In this document: positions 16,921 through 25,371 of the stretch, piece by piece
How positions within the stretch are numbered: position 1 is the stretch's first letter
How the letters are laid out: each line of letters begins with the position of its first letter
Assembly: GCA_045807725.1 (NCBI GenBank)
Contig: JBJMGV010000039.1
Coordinates: 1 to 64,000, forward strand
Length of the DNA: 64,000 bases
Direction: 5' to 3'
From: DATENM01 sp045807725
GTDB taxonomy: Bacteria; Acidobacteriota; Blastocatellia; UBA7656
The notes under the pieces: model-generated
What the model was told of the DNA's origin: nothing
What the model saw: the letters and a program-made list of their open reading frames with translations, nothing else
The model's database searches: none
Translations under genes and position numbers: made by a program

Positions 16921-17306
16921 CAGTGGCCAGTAGTCAGTGGCTAGTGGCCAGTTGAAAGTTGAAGGTTGATAGTTGATAGTTCCCCAAGCTCCGTCAGGAG
17001 CGCGATGTTTATAGATAACGATGCAATTGATGAAGCAAGCTCCGTCAGGAGCGCGATGTTTATAGTTACCAATGCGCTAGATTATTCAAGCTCCGTCAGG
17101 AGCGGGATGTTATCATCGCGCCCCTACGGGGCTTCGTCACATCCTTCAGCCATTTCTATAAACATCACGCTCCTACGGAGCTTGGGGAACTATCAACTTT
17201 CAACTTTCAACTTTTAGCTATCAACTTTCAGCTATCAACTATCAACTATCAACTATTACCTGACCACTGACCACTGACTACTGGCCAGTGGCTGCTGGCC
17301 ACTACC
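16921..17306. repeat. Large palindrome: heptamer-array arms around REP-like 29-bp units
   Basis: The left arm (16921-16985) reads as nine consecutive 7-mers grading from CAGTGGC to TAGTTGA. The right arm (17184-17306) is the inverse in register (TCAACTA, TCAACTT, ACCACTG, GCCAGTG types). Inside are three direct copies of a 29-bp unit (AAGCTCCGTCAGGAGCG... ending TTTATAG) at 16986, 17037 and 17088, with 22-bp gaps, and inverted copies at about 17115 and 17156-17183. It lies between convergent pdxJ and ddl. Confidence 0.9.
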
Positions 17307-18402
17307 TGGGCTGGTAGCTCGTCAGGTTGCGCGCCTTGTCGCGGTGGCGCTCGAAGGCCAGCTCAATCAGGCGATCAATCAATTCAGCGTAGCCGATGCC
17401 GCTTGCTTCCCACATCTTCGGATACATGCTGATCGAGGTGAAGCCCGGCATCGTGTTAATCTCGTTGATAATCACTTGCTCAGTAGCGTCTTCGACGAAG
17501 AAGTCCACGCGCGCAAGGCCAGAGCCATCGATGGCCTGAAACGCGTTGATGGCGTCGCGCTGAATGCGTTGGATGATCTTCTTCGATAATCGCGCCGGGA
17601 CTTCTGTGCGCGAGGTCGTATCAACGTACTTGTCTTCGTAATCGTAGAACTCGTGGCCGGTGACGATCTCGCCTGGCAGGCTGGCAATCGGCTGGTCGTT
17701 GCCGAGCACGCTGACTTCGATCTCGCGCCCGACGATAGCGCGCTCGACGAGCACCCTGCGGTCATAACGCGCCGCGTCGTTGATGGCATCGCGCAGCTCG
17801 CGCTTATCGTGCGCTTTCGAGATGCCTACGGACGAGCCGAGATTAGCTGGCTTCACAAAGACAGGGTAGCCGAGGCGGCGCGCGACCTTCTTGATGATGG
17901 CGTCGGGGCTGGCATCCCAACTGGCGCGCAGGAACCACTCGTAGTCGGCGACGACCAGCCCGGCCTGCGTGAACAATTGCTTCATCACCACCTTATCCAT
18001 CCCGGTCGCCGATGCCAGCACACCGCAGCCGACATAAGGCACGCCGGCCATTTCGAGCAGACCTTGAATCGTGCCATCTTCGCCATAGGTTCCGTGCAGG
18101 ACAGGGAAGACGACATCAATGCGCTCGCTGAGATTGGCGTCGAGTTTCTTCAAGCCTCTTTGCGTCGGGTCGCCGATGATAGCGACCGATTGATGATGAT
18201 CCGACCGCATGACCGATTCGGGCAGCATCGCCCTGGCGTCGCCCGATACCTGCCAGCGCCCTTGCTGAGTGATGCCGATGGGCACGACTTCATACTTCTT
18301 TTTATCTATCGCCTTGATGATCGATTCGGCGGAACGTAGCGACACGTCGTGTTCGCCTGACCGCCCGCCGAAGATAATTCCGACCCGGGTTTTTTTTGCC
18401 AA
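17302..18402 (-). CDS. ddl: D-alanine--D-alanine ligase
   Basis: 366 aa, typical for Ddl of the longer VanA/Ddl group. ATP-grasp features: GGRSGEHDVSLRSAE at the N-terminus, VLHGTYGEDGTIQGLLE, VFVKPANLGSSVGISKA, and metal/ATP site INEINTMPGFTSISMYPK. It makes the D-Ala-D-Ala dipeptide for peptidoglycan in the cytoplasm. The start is TTG 18402 with CGGAG about 8 bp upstream. It follows the arginase gene by 73 bp on the same strand. The right arm of the preceding palindrome reaches into its stop codon. Confidence 0.96.
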   Translation of the reverse strand: MAKKTRVGIIFGGRSGEHDVSLRSAESIIKAIDKKKYEVVPIGITQQGRWQVSGDARAMLPESVMRSDHHQSVAIIGDPTQRGLKKLDANLSERIDVVFPVLHGTYGEDGTIQGLLEMAGVPYVGCGVLASATGMDKVVMKQLFTQAGLVVADYEWFLRASWDASPDAIIKKVARRLGYPVFVKPANLGSSVGISKAHDKRELRDAINDAARYDRRVLVERAIVGREIEVSVLGNDQPIASLPGEIVTGHEFYDYEDKYVDTTSRTEVPARLSKKIIQRIQRDAINAFQAIDGSGLARVDFFVEDATEQVIINEINTMPGFTSISMYPKMWEASGIGYAELIDRLIELAFERHRDKARNLTSYQPR

Positions 18403-18475
18403 CGATTCGCTCCGTTGTTCTGGTTTGGGATTCGCCGCTTTAGATGCGTTGCGCGGCGGTCTGTTGGTGTGAGCT

Positions 18476-19399
18476 TCACATAATCTTTTTGCCGAGCGCC
18501 GACAGGATCATCTCGACGGCAAGCTGCGCGGTCTGGTTCTGCGTGTCGAACAGCGGATTGACTTCCGTCAACTCGACCGCGACGACGCGGCCCGAATCGG
18601 CGATCTTCTCCATCGCCAGGTGGCCTTCGCGATAGGTGACGCCGCCGCGTTCGGGTGTGCCGACGCCCGGCGCGTAGAAGGGGTCGATGAAATCCATGTC
18701 CATCGTCACGTGAATGCCGACGGTGTCGCGCGTGGCGACTGCGATGGCTTCCTGTATGCAACTGCTCATGCCGCGTTCATCGATTTCGGTCATCGTGAAG
18801 ACGCGCACGCCGAGCGTGCGCAACATCTCGCGTTCGCCCGGATCAATGCTGCGCGCGCCGACAACCGCCGTGTGTTCGGGCAAGACTTTGGGCGCGAAGC
18901 CGGCGACGTGCGTCAGCTCTTTCGCGCCGTAACCAAGCAACGCCGCCAGCGGCATACCGTGAATGTTGCCTGACGGCGTCGTCTCCGGCGTATTGCAGTC
19001 GGCGTGCGCATCGAGCCAGATGATGCCGACTTGCCCGCCGCGCTTGTGGTAATGCGCGGCGACACCGGCGACGCTTCCAACAGCAATCGAATGATCGCCG
19101 CCCAGCACCACCGGCACGGCATCTTCATCGAGCGCCGCTTCGACCATTCGCGCCAGCTCTTCCGACGCGGCGGCGATTTCGGGCAAGTAGCGGGCGCGTG
19201 CGTGAACCTGCAAGACGGCTTCGGGCGGCGCAACATTGACGTTGCCGGCGTCAGTCACGTCGCAGCCTAAGAAGGCCAGCGCTTGATTCAGCCCGGCGAT
19301 GCGGATAGCCGATGGCCCCATATCAACGCCACGACGCCCCGCGCCCAAATCCATCGGCACGCCGATAATCCTGCAACGGCGCTTTGCTGTCATACTCAT
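18476..19399 (-). CDS. rocF: Arginase (ureohydrolase family)
   Basis: 307 aa from ATG 19399, which has AAGGAGGAG 6-8 bp before it; an in-frame ATG at 19516 adds residues unlike the family. The binuclear manganese site is evident: LGGDHSIAVGS, IIWLDAHADCNTP, MDMDFIDP and VAVELTEVNP. The N-terminus GVPMDLGAGRRGVDMGPSAIR is that of bacterial arginases rather than agmatinases. It hydrolyses L-arginine to ornithine and urea. No urease or ornithine genes are adjacent. It is probably co-transcribed with ddl downstream. Confidence 0.92.
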   Translation of the reverse strand: MSMTAKRRCRIIGVPMDLGAGRRGVDMGPSAIRIAGLNQALAFLGCDVTDAGNVNVAPPEAVLQVHARARYLPEIAAASEELARMVEAALDEDAVPVVLGGDHSIAVGSVAGVAAHYHKRGGQVGIIWLDAHADCNTPETTPSGNIHGMPLAALLGYGAKELTHVAGFAPKVLPEHTAVVGARSIDPGEREMLRTLGVRVFTMTEIDERGMSSCIQEAIAVATRDTVGIHVTMDMDFIDPFYAPGVGTPERGGVTYREGHLAMEKIADSGRVVAVELTEVNPLFDTQNQTAQLAVEMILSALGKKIM

Positions 19400-19589
19400 C
19401 GTGCTCCTCCTTGCCTGACTCAGAAGCTCATTTTCACGATAGTTGAAGGGGATTGGCTCGTCAACAAGGGGATTGATCGGAAGGCCGGTGGGTGTTTCAC
19501 AAAGGATGCCAGCCATTGAAAGCGGGCATGCCTACCGCATCATAATGCAGAGTGCATGCCCGCTCTCGAAGGCTTTGTATCAAGCCGCG

Positions 19590-21239
19590 CTACTTGCTGC
19601 GAACCGAAGTCGGCGGGAACATGCGCTTGAAGACCCAGTCGCCTACTTGCCGCCCTTGAGCGATGGCGGCGGTCTTATCGAAGCTCCAGTGAATGCCGAG
19701 ATAGATGCGGCTCTGGCCATTCTCTTCTTCAGCCTGCGACAGCGTCGCAAAGCTGCGCGGCAACAATGGGCGCACGTTGCCGCCGTTATCTACCGTGACA
19801 CCGTTGAACTCATCCGACACGAACGTGAAGGGAATGTTGTCCGTGCCGTAGAAACGGCGCAGCGTCTGGAACAGCGCGCCGCCGAAGCCGCCGTGCCCCG
19901 ACGGGTAGGACGGGAAGGGCGGCGTGAAATTCGGGCCGGTCAGATTGCTGGCCGGTGCGCCCAGCGGCATAAAATTTGGATCGCCCGTTGTCAAAGGGTT
20001 GCCATCGCCCGTGCCCGACGGGCCAGTGCCGGCGTCGGCTTCACGGATGCCGGTGATCGGTCGCCAGTATTCATAGTAAAACTTCGACTCCCAGATGGCG
20101 ATGCCGGCGTCGGCCATCGCCGTGTTGATCAGCGCCAGCATCCGCGCCTGCTGCACAAAGTTCAATCCCATCTGGTCGGCGATCTTCACGGCGATCTGAT
20201 TGTAGAGGCGTGGCGGCGCGCACAAGGAAGGCGTTCCGTCATAGGCCCAGAAGATGCCGGTCTGGGTCTGGTCTTCGGTGCGCGTCGTCGGCGTATGGAT
20301 GCCGTCGCCGCCGAGTTGCTTGGCTTCGTTATAGGCGGCGGCGTATTCCGGGCTGTTGAGCGCCGGCGGCGCAGGCGCGCGAAACTGACTGGCCGAGACA
20401 ATGACGAAAGGCTTGACCTGATCCCAGTGCCCGCCGAGCGCCAGCGGGTGATGGCTGATCGGGTCCTGCCGCCACTTGCCCGCTTCGTTGCTGGTGATGA
20501 AGTCTATGCCGACGCGCGGCTCAGCGAGTTGCGAGCCATCGTTGGCGCGCATCGCCAGCACGTTGGCCGCGCAGCGATGACCTAACTTCACGCCCAGCGA
20601 CTTCGAGTAGCCTTCCGCTATCTGACTGAGGTCGGCGTTAAGCTGCGCGTGCATGGCTGGCGCTTGCGAAGGGAAGAGGGCCGCGAGCGTATCGTGCGCC
20701 GCCACCGCAATCGCGGCGTTGATCGAGGTCTCGCGCGGCACGCGCTCGATGCCGGCATAGCTTTGATAGCCGCCGACAACGGCGTTAACCGCCTCGAAGA
20801 TGGCGATGTGGACGATGGCTTCCGCACGCGCCGCACGGCAAGGGCCGACCTGCTCGCCGAAGACGCGATTCTCGCCCGGCGCGACCGGCGTGTGATCGAG
20901 GCCGCTGGCGTCAATCGCCACGTGATTCCAGTGATGCAGCATGGCCATCGAGTCGCTGCCGGTCGTCGCATCGACCGCCGACGGCGCGCTGCCTTGCGGG
21001 CTGTAAAGCGGCGCGTTGGCTTGCGGGCTATAAAGCGGCCCCCAGGTCTGCTGGAACTCGTCTGACGAGGGCTTCTGTGGCTTCTGTTTTTGCGTGTGGC
21101 CCGGCACAACCAGACTCGTCAACAGAATGACCAGGAAGACCGCGACGACCACCGACTGCTTGCGCTTCAGCGTATTCAACAAGCGCCGCTCGCCGGAGCG
21201 GTCGTCTGCATTCGTGCGAACAGTATTCTCTCGGCTCAT
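19590..21239 (-). CDS. Vanadium-dependent haloperoxidase / PAP2-like protein
   Basis: 549 aa from ATG 21239, chosen for the AGGAGG site 5 bp upstream. An N-terminal hydrophobic segment (VVVAVFLVILLTSLVV) is a signal or anchor after a charged leader of about 30 residues. The C-terminal half carries the PAP2/haloperoxidase active-site blocks: FPSYPSGHGGFGGALF and SRIYLGIHWSFD, with the expected basic residue, SGH and R...H. Such proteins bind vanadate and oxidise halides, or act as acid phosphatases; the two cannot be separated here. The acting site is outside the inner membrane. It is a single gene, 190 bp from arginase. Confidence 0.88.
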   Translation of the reverse strand: MSRENTVRTNADDRSGERRLLNTLKRKQSVVVAVFLVILLTSLVVPGHTQKQKPQKPSSDEFQQTWGPLYSPQANAPLYSPQGSAPSAVDATTGSDSMAMLHHWNHVAIDASGLDHTPVAPGENRVFGEQVGPCRAARAEAIVHIAIFEAVNAVVGGYQSYAGIERVPRETSINAAIAVAAHDTLAALFPSQAPAMHAQLNADLSQIAEGYSKSLGVKLGHRCAANVLAMRANDGSQLAEPRVGIDFITSNEAGKWRQDPISHHPLALGGHWDQVKPFVIVSASQFRAPAPPALNSPEYAAAYNEAKQLGGDGIHTPTTRTEDQTQTGIFWAYDGTPSLCAPPRLYNQIAVKIADQMGLNFVQQARMLALINTAMADAGIAIWESKFYYEYWRPITGIREADAGTGPSGTGDGNPLTTGDPNFMPLGAPASNLTGPNFTPPFPSYPSGHGGFGGALFQTLRRFYGTDNIPFTFVSDEFNGVTVDNGGNVRPLLPRSFATLSQAEEENGQSRIYLGIHWSFDKTAAIAQGRQVGDWVFKRMFPPTSVRSK

Positions 21240-21323
21240 AACTACCTCCTGATTTGCGCTCCCTTTCGAGGCCAGCGCGACCGCTTGTTTGGAGCGGAAG
21301 GCTTGGAATGGATTGTTTGCCAA

Positions 21324-21589
21324 ACTACAGAGACCTCAGCAACGTGATAAGTTGGGTCTTCTGTGCGTCTCGGAGCCGCCGATAAATGTTAATCACCAAC
21401 TGGCCTTCGCCAGCGTGGCATAGAATTGCGCGGTTGAGGCTCAACGAGTGCACATCATGTCTGAAATGGCCGCAAATGCGCAAGTCCTGGACGGTGAAGA
21501 TGAGTAATTTATTTAACGCGGCCTGGCGGCTGTCTTGCGCCATTTGTATTCAGGCTGGCTCGGTGCGGAAGAGGCGGGTGAGCGTAGGC
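21324..21589. other. Intergenic region with weak short reading frames
   Basis: Short frames of 72 aa (minus, 21325-21543) and 79 aa (plus, 21386-21625) overlap each other, have no Shine-Dalgarno site and match nothing recognised. A genuine small protein cannot be excluded but is not supported. Confidence 0.3.
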
Positions 21590-21616
21590 AAAAAAAGGGC
21601 CGCCACAGGCGACCCT
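21590..21616 (-). terminator. Terminator of the lytic transglycosylase gene
   Basis: Read on the minus strand: stem AGGGTCGCC / GGCGGCCCT (one mismatch), loop TGT, then a run of six Ts. It lies 39 bp after the transglycosylase stop. Confidence 0.8.
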
Positions 21617-21654
21617 AACCCTTGAGGAGGATACTGGTGAGGAACGATTAAAGC

Positions 21655-22806
21655 TTAGCGGCCCGCTGCCGTTTCGCTCGCGCCCTGCGTGAAGCCGTAG
21701 CTGTCGGCGCGGCTGGCCACTTCGATAGCGGCCAGAATCTTCGGCACGTAATCACAGGTCTCTTTCGGCAGCAGTTGTTTGTTATACAGCTCCCAGAAAT
21801 TGGCGCGTCCATTCTTGACGACCGCGTCCATCACGCGCGGCTCGCCTGAATTGTAAGCCGCCATCGCCAGTGCCCAATCGCCGAACAGCGTGTAGAGATC
21901 GCGCAGATAAGCCGCCGCCACACGCGTCTGCTTCATCGGGTCGGCGCGCTCGTCGTTGCCGCTTTCGACCGTCATTCCATACTCTTTGGCGGTCTTCGGG
22001 ATGAACTGCCAGATGCCACCGGCGGCAGCGGGCGAGACGGCGCGCGGGTTCCACACGCTCTCGACGTGTGCCAGCCAGACTAGGTCTTCCGGCACACCGG
22101 CGCGGCGAAATTCCGCGCGCGCCATATTGAGGAAGGCGCTGCTGCGCGTGATGCCGATGGTCATCGTCTGCCGGCCCGTCTTCGAGGTCGTGTAATAGTT
22201 CACCCAACGCTCGATGGCCGGGTTCATACGAAACGTCATATCGCCGATGGTGAGCGGCGAAGGGATGTCGCTATCGCTCGCTTGCAGAGCCTCGTCTTTG
22301 TCCGAAGCTGACGGCTCGTCGTTGGCGGCGACCTCAGGAATGCCCGGCGGCGTGCTTGCGCCGGGGAGCTGCGGCACAGGCATCGGCACGTCGGCGACCA
22401 TCTTGTCCGGGTCAACCGGCGGGTCGCGGCGCACCTTCATCGCCTGCACGCCCGAAGCGCTTTCGGCCCGCGTCGGGTGGCCCTCGACGCGCTTGCTGAC
22501 GCGCTTGTAATAATCAGCCAGGTGCGGGTTGGTGTCGGCGGCGCTGGCGAGAATGTCGAGCGCTTTAGCGAAGTCGCCGCGCTGACGGCTCAGGCCACGC
22601 GCGGGGATTTCGGCAATCGGTTCGACCTCGACCGCGCCGGCTATGGTCGTATCGTCAGGCGCGGCGTGCCGATGCTTGATGGCGTAAAACGAAGTCCCTA
22701 AGGCCATCGCGGTGGTGAGCAGAGCCGAAGTGACGACCTTATGAATAAGGCGCTTTTTAATGGGCAACTCTTCTGAATCTGAGGCAAAGAAACGTCTGAT
22801 CTTCAT
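21655..22806 (-). CDS. Membrane-anchored lytic transglycosylase (SLT domain, MltD-like)
   Basis: 383 aa. An N-terminal anchor (about 24-44) follows a basic cytoplasmic stretch; a Pro/Asp-rich linker follows. The SLT domain spans about 225-365: catalytic Glu in LVWLAHVESVWNPRAVSPA, then GGIWQFIPKTAKEYGM, and DWALAMAAYNSGE. It would cleave the MurNAc-GlcNAc bond in peptidoglycan, forming 1,6-anhydro ends, in the periplasm. No LysM repeats are present, unlike full MltD. ATG 22806 has GGAG upstream. It is a single gene with its own terminator. Confidence 0.9.
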   Translation of the reverse strand: MKIRRFFASDSEELPIKKRLIHKVVTSALLTTAMALGTSFYAIKHRHAAPDDTTIAGAVEVEPIAEIPARGLSRQRGDFAKALDILASAADTNPHLADYYKRVSKRVEGHPTRAESASGVQAMKVRRDPPVDPDKMVADVPMPVPQLPGASTPPGIPEVAANDEPSASDKDEALQASDSDIPSPLTIGDMTFRMNPAIERWVNYYTTSKTGRQTMTIGITRSSAFLNMARAEFRRAGVPEDLVWLAHVESVWNPRAVSPAAAGGIWQFIPKTAKEYGMTVESGNDERADPMKQTRVAAAYLRDLYTLFGDWALAMAAYNSGEPRVMDAVVKNGRANFWELYNKQLLPKETCDYVPKILAAIEVASRADSYGFTQGASETAAGR

Positions 22807-23177
22807 TGACTCTCCGTATGCGTACAGCCGGTCTCGCCGGGTTAGCCAATGGTCACTGGTGTTGGAGTGTTGTGGAGAAAATCAGGCGGCGTTGTTGCAC
22901 CTGAGGTCGGCAAACATCGGATGACTGTTCGGTCTCCCCATCCCCCTTGATCGTTCTCGAAACCATCGTATGTTGATGGCAGTTTCATGTTATCAACACC
23001 GCACAGCGGAGTCGATAGCTTTGTCGGCGGCGCAAGAAAAACACAAGAAAATGGGCCACATCGTGCGGGAATGCCCTTAAGAGGCGCAATAAAGAATGGC
23101 CCGGCGTGGATAAAAACTCGAACGCGCTCTTGTTATCGGTTGAGCGGCGGCAGCCTTTCTGCCATCATTGATGAACG
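22807..23177. other. Intergenic region, nothing recognised
   Basis: 371 bp between divergent genes. It should hold promoters for both the transglycosylase and the small membrane protein, but no clear -10/-35 pair or repeat was seen. Confidence 0.5.
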
Positions 23178-23384
23178 ATGTTCGGCATCTTAAAAACGGG
23201 GCTCAAACTCGGCGTCGGCTGCTTTGTCGCCGGCATTCTGTTCGTCCTTGTGATCGCCGGCCTGATCTTCTATTACTGCGGACGCCAGCCCGCGCCGCAC
23301 TCCAGAAACACGAATCGCCGCGCGGCAATTCAGCAATCTCATACCCGCGCGGCGACACAAGCATTGATGATGAAAGCGGAATAG
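23178..23384 (+). CDS. Small single-span membrane protein
   Basis: 68 aa. One hydrophobic segment (VGCFVAGILFVLVIAGLIFYY, about 13-33) is followed by a basic, Arg/His/Asn-rich tail. No family was recognised and no strong Shine-Dalgarno site precedes ATG 23178, so the call rests on the clear membrane segment. It converges with asnS. Confidence 0.45.
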   Translation: MFGILKTGLKLGVGCFVAGILFVLVIAGLIFYYCGRQPAPHSRNTNRRAAIQQSHTRAATQALMMKAE

Positions 23385-23446
23385 CCCGCGCGTCGTCTTA
23401 TCGCTCAAGACAGCGCCGCTCATCATCTGCGATTCATCCTTTCGCG

Positions 23447-24760
23447 CTAAGGCTTCAAGCGATAGAGCATTCGCGGGAAGGGAATCGTTTCGCGGATGTG
23501 TTCGATGCCGCAGAGCCAGGCCGTGCAGCGTTCGATGCCCATGCCGAAGCCGCCGTGCGGGAACGTTCCGTATTTTCGCAAATCGATATACCAGTCGAAC
23601 GCTTCTTCAGGCAGCCCGTGCGCGTGAATCTGCTTGAGCAGGTAATCCAAATCTTCAGCGCGCTGGCCGCCGCCGATCACTTCGCCATAACCTTCCGGCG
23701 CGAGCACGTCCACGCTCAGAGATGACTCAGGCCGTTCGGAGTCGGGCTTCATATAGAAGGCTTTGATCGCCGCCGGGTAATGATGCACCATCACGGGGCT
23801 GTCGTACTTGCTTGAGATGTACGTCTCGTCCGGTGAGCCGAAGTCGCCGCCCCACTCAAAGCGCGTTTCAAGCTCGCCCTTCTCGAAACCGTCCTGCAAC
23901 ATCTTGACGGCGTCATCATAATGCAGGCGCGGGAACGGCTTCTGAATCTTTTCAAGTTTAGTCGTGTCGCGCTCCAACTCTTTCATCTCGGCCTGTCGGT
24001 TTTCGAGCACGCGCCCGACGATGAAGGTGATGAAGTCTTCGGCGAGGTTCATCACATCATTGAGATCGGCGTAAGCGACTTCCGGCTCGACCATCCAGAA
24101 CTCTGTCAGGTGGCGGCGCGTCTTCGACTTCTCGGCGCGAAAGGTCGGGCCGAACGTGTAGACCTTGCCGAAAGCGGCGGCGGTCGCTTCGTTATAGAGT
24201 TGGCCCGATTGCGTCAGGTAGGCTTTGTTGTCGTCGAAGTAATTGACCTCGAACAGCGTCGTCGTGCCTTCGCAAGCGGCGGGCGTGAAGATGGGCGTGT
24301 CCATCAGCAGAAAGCCGTTCGAGTCGAAGAAATCACGCACGGCGCGGATGATTTCGGCGCGCACAGACAAGATAGCGTGCTGGCGGCGCGAGCGCAGCCA
24401 CAGGTGACGATGATCCATCAGGAATTCAGTGCCGTGTTCTTTCGGCGTGATGGGATACTCGTGCGCCACCTGCACGACTTCGACGCCGCTGACATCCAAC
24501 TCATAAACGCCCGGCTGCTTGGGATGCTCGCGCACCTTACCGCGCACGATGATGGATGATTCCTGCGTCAGCCCGTCAAAATCATTCCACACCTGTTCGC
24601 TGACATCGCGCTTCGAGACGACGCCCTGCACGATGCCTGAGCCGTCGCGGACCTGCGGAAACTTGAGCTTGCCGCTCGACCGCATGTTATAAAGCCAGCC
24701 CTTGATCGTCACCTCTTCGCCGACGTGCTGGGCCAGATCGCGTATGTACGTTTGATCCAT
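23447..24760 (-). CDS. asnS: Asparaginyl-tRNA synthetase
   Basis: 437 aa from ATG 24760 (AGGAG 5 bp upstream); an ATG eight codons earlier is unsupported. An N-terminal OB-fold anticodon-binding domain (TIKGWLYNMRSSGKLKFPQVRDG) is followed by the class II catalytic core: motif 2 region TFGPTFRAEKSKTRRHLTEFWMVEPEVAY, and motif 3 GGFGMGIERCTAWLCG. The AsnRS identity over AspRS is supported by the overall length and by the lack of the bacterial AspRS insertion domain. It charges tRNA-Asn with asparagine in the cytoplasm. Confidence 0.95.
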   Translation of the reverse strand: MDQTYIRDLAQHVGEEVTIKGWLYNMRSSGKLKFPQVRDGSGIVQGVVSKRDVSEQVWNDFDGLTQESSIIVRGKVREHPKQPGVYELDVSGVEVVQVAHEYPITPKEHGTEFLMDHRHLWLRSRRQHAILSVRAEIIRAVRDFFDSNGFLLMDTPIFTPAACEGTTTLFEVNYFDDNKAYLTQSGQLYNEATAAAFGKVYTFGPTFRAEKSKTRRHLTEFWMVEPEVAYADLNDVMNLAEDFITFIVGRVLENRQAEMKELERDTTKLEKIQKPFPRLHYDDAVKMLQDGFEKGELETRFEWGGDFGSPDETYISSKYDSPVMVHHYPAAIKAFYMKPDSERPESSLSVDVLAPEGYGEVIGGGQRAEDLDYLLKQIHAHGLPEEAFDWYIDLRKYGTFPHGGFGMGIERCTAWLCGIEHIRETIPFPRMLYRLKP

Positions 24761-25067
24761 AATCGCTCCTATGAAGGCCGCCAATAGCGACCGTGAGTTG
24801 AACGATTAATCCTACACCAGCGCACGGCGCAAACAAAGTAACGATCAAGGCAGAGCCTTGCCGAGCGCAACGCGTTATTGCCTGTGAATGCGTCGCACCG
24901 ACAGGCGATTCAATTGTCTTTTCGCCGTACACAACGATTGGAAACAGAACCGCAGGAGCAGCGCGCGGCGGCAAAATTCGGCAAAAAGACGCGCCTTTGC
25001 GCGTGGCATCGGAGTTGCCCCTGTTAGCAGGAGGTAGGAGAAACCGAATAGAGCGGAGGGATAGTTT

Positions 25068-25259
25068 ATGGCTGATCGAATTATCGAAGTGAACCGAGAT
25101 GGCGGCAGTGGTCTTACTGCCCTTGCGATTGTGCTAATGCTGATTGTGCTGCTCGCGGTGTTATATTTCACCGGCGCATTCCACCGGATGTTCGGCGGCA
25201 GCAAGCACGAAGTTGACATTAACATCAACAAGCCGGGTGTTGTCTTACAAGTCCGTTAG
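25068..25259 (+). CDS. Small bitopic membrane protein
   Basis: 63 aa with one membrane segment (LTALAIVLMLIVLLAVLYF, about 16-34). The tail contains HEVDININKPGVVLQ. The Shine-Dalgarno GCGGAGGG lies 8 bp before ATG 25068, and a strong terminator follows, so the gene is probably real and transcribed alone. Function unknown. Confidence 0.65.
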   Translation: MADRIIEVNRDGGSGLTALAIVLMLIVLLAVLYFTGAFHRMFGGSKHEVDININKPGVVLQVR

Positions 25260-25295
25260 CCCGTCGAGCCGCAACAACTAATACGGGAAAAGCTA

Positions 25296-25347
25296 GAGTC
25301 GCCACGACCGGCAACAGCCTGCCGTGGCGGCTCAGCCTTTTTGTTTT
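25296..25347 (+). terminator. Intrinsic terminator after the small membrane protein
   Basis: Stem GAGTCGCCACG / CGTGGCGGCTC (25296-25306 and 25323-25333), then AGCCTTTTTGTTTT. Confidence 0.85.
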
Positions 25348-25371
25348 ACGAATAACCAGCGCCGCGCCGGT

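Noticed and set aside
16986..17111. CRISPR-like array (29-bp repeats with 22-bp spacers)
   Set aside because: Only three direct units, the third diverges, further copies are inverted, the same unit recurs at 41.5 kb in palindromes, and no cas gene is present.
16966..17217. 83-aa open frame
   Set aside because: It lies wholly in the palindromic repeat and only translates the repeated units.
19443..20585. 380-aa plus frame
   Set aside because: Antisense to the haloperoxidase gene, whose motifs are certain.
22987..23193. 68-aa plus frame
   Set aside because: No start signal, overlaps the better-supported membrane peptide at 23178, composition not protein-like.
24875..25231. 118-aa minus frame
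   Set aside because: Antisense to the small membrane protein at 25068, which has a good ribosome site and terminator.
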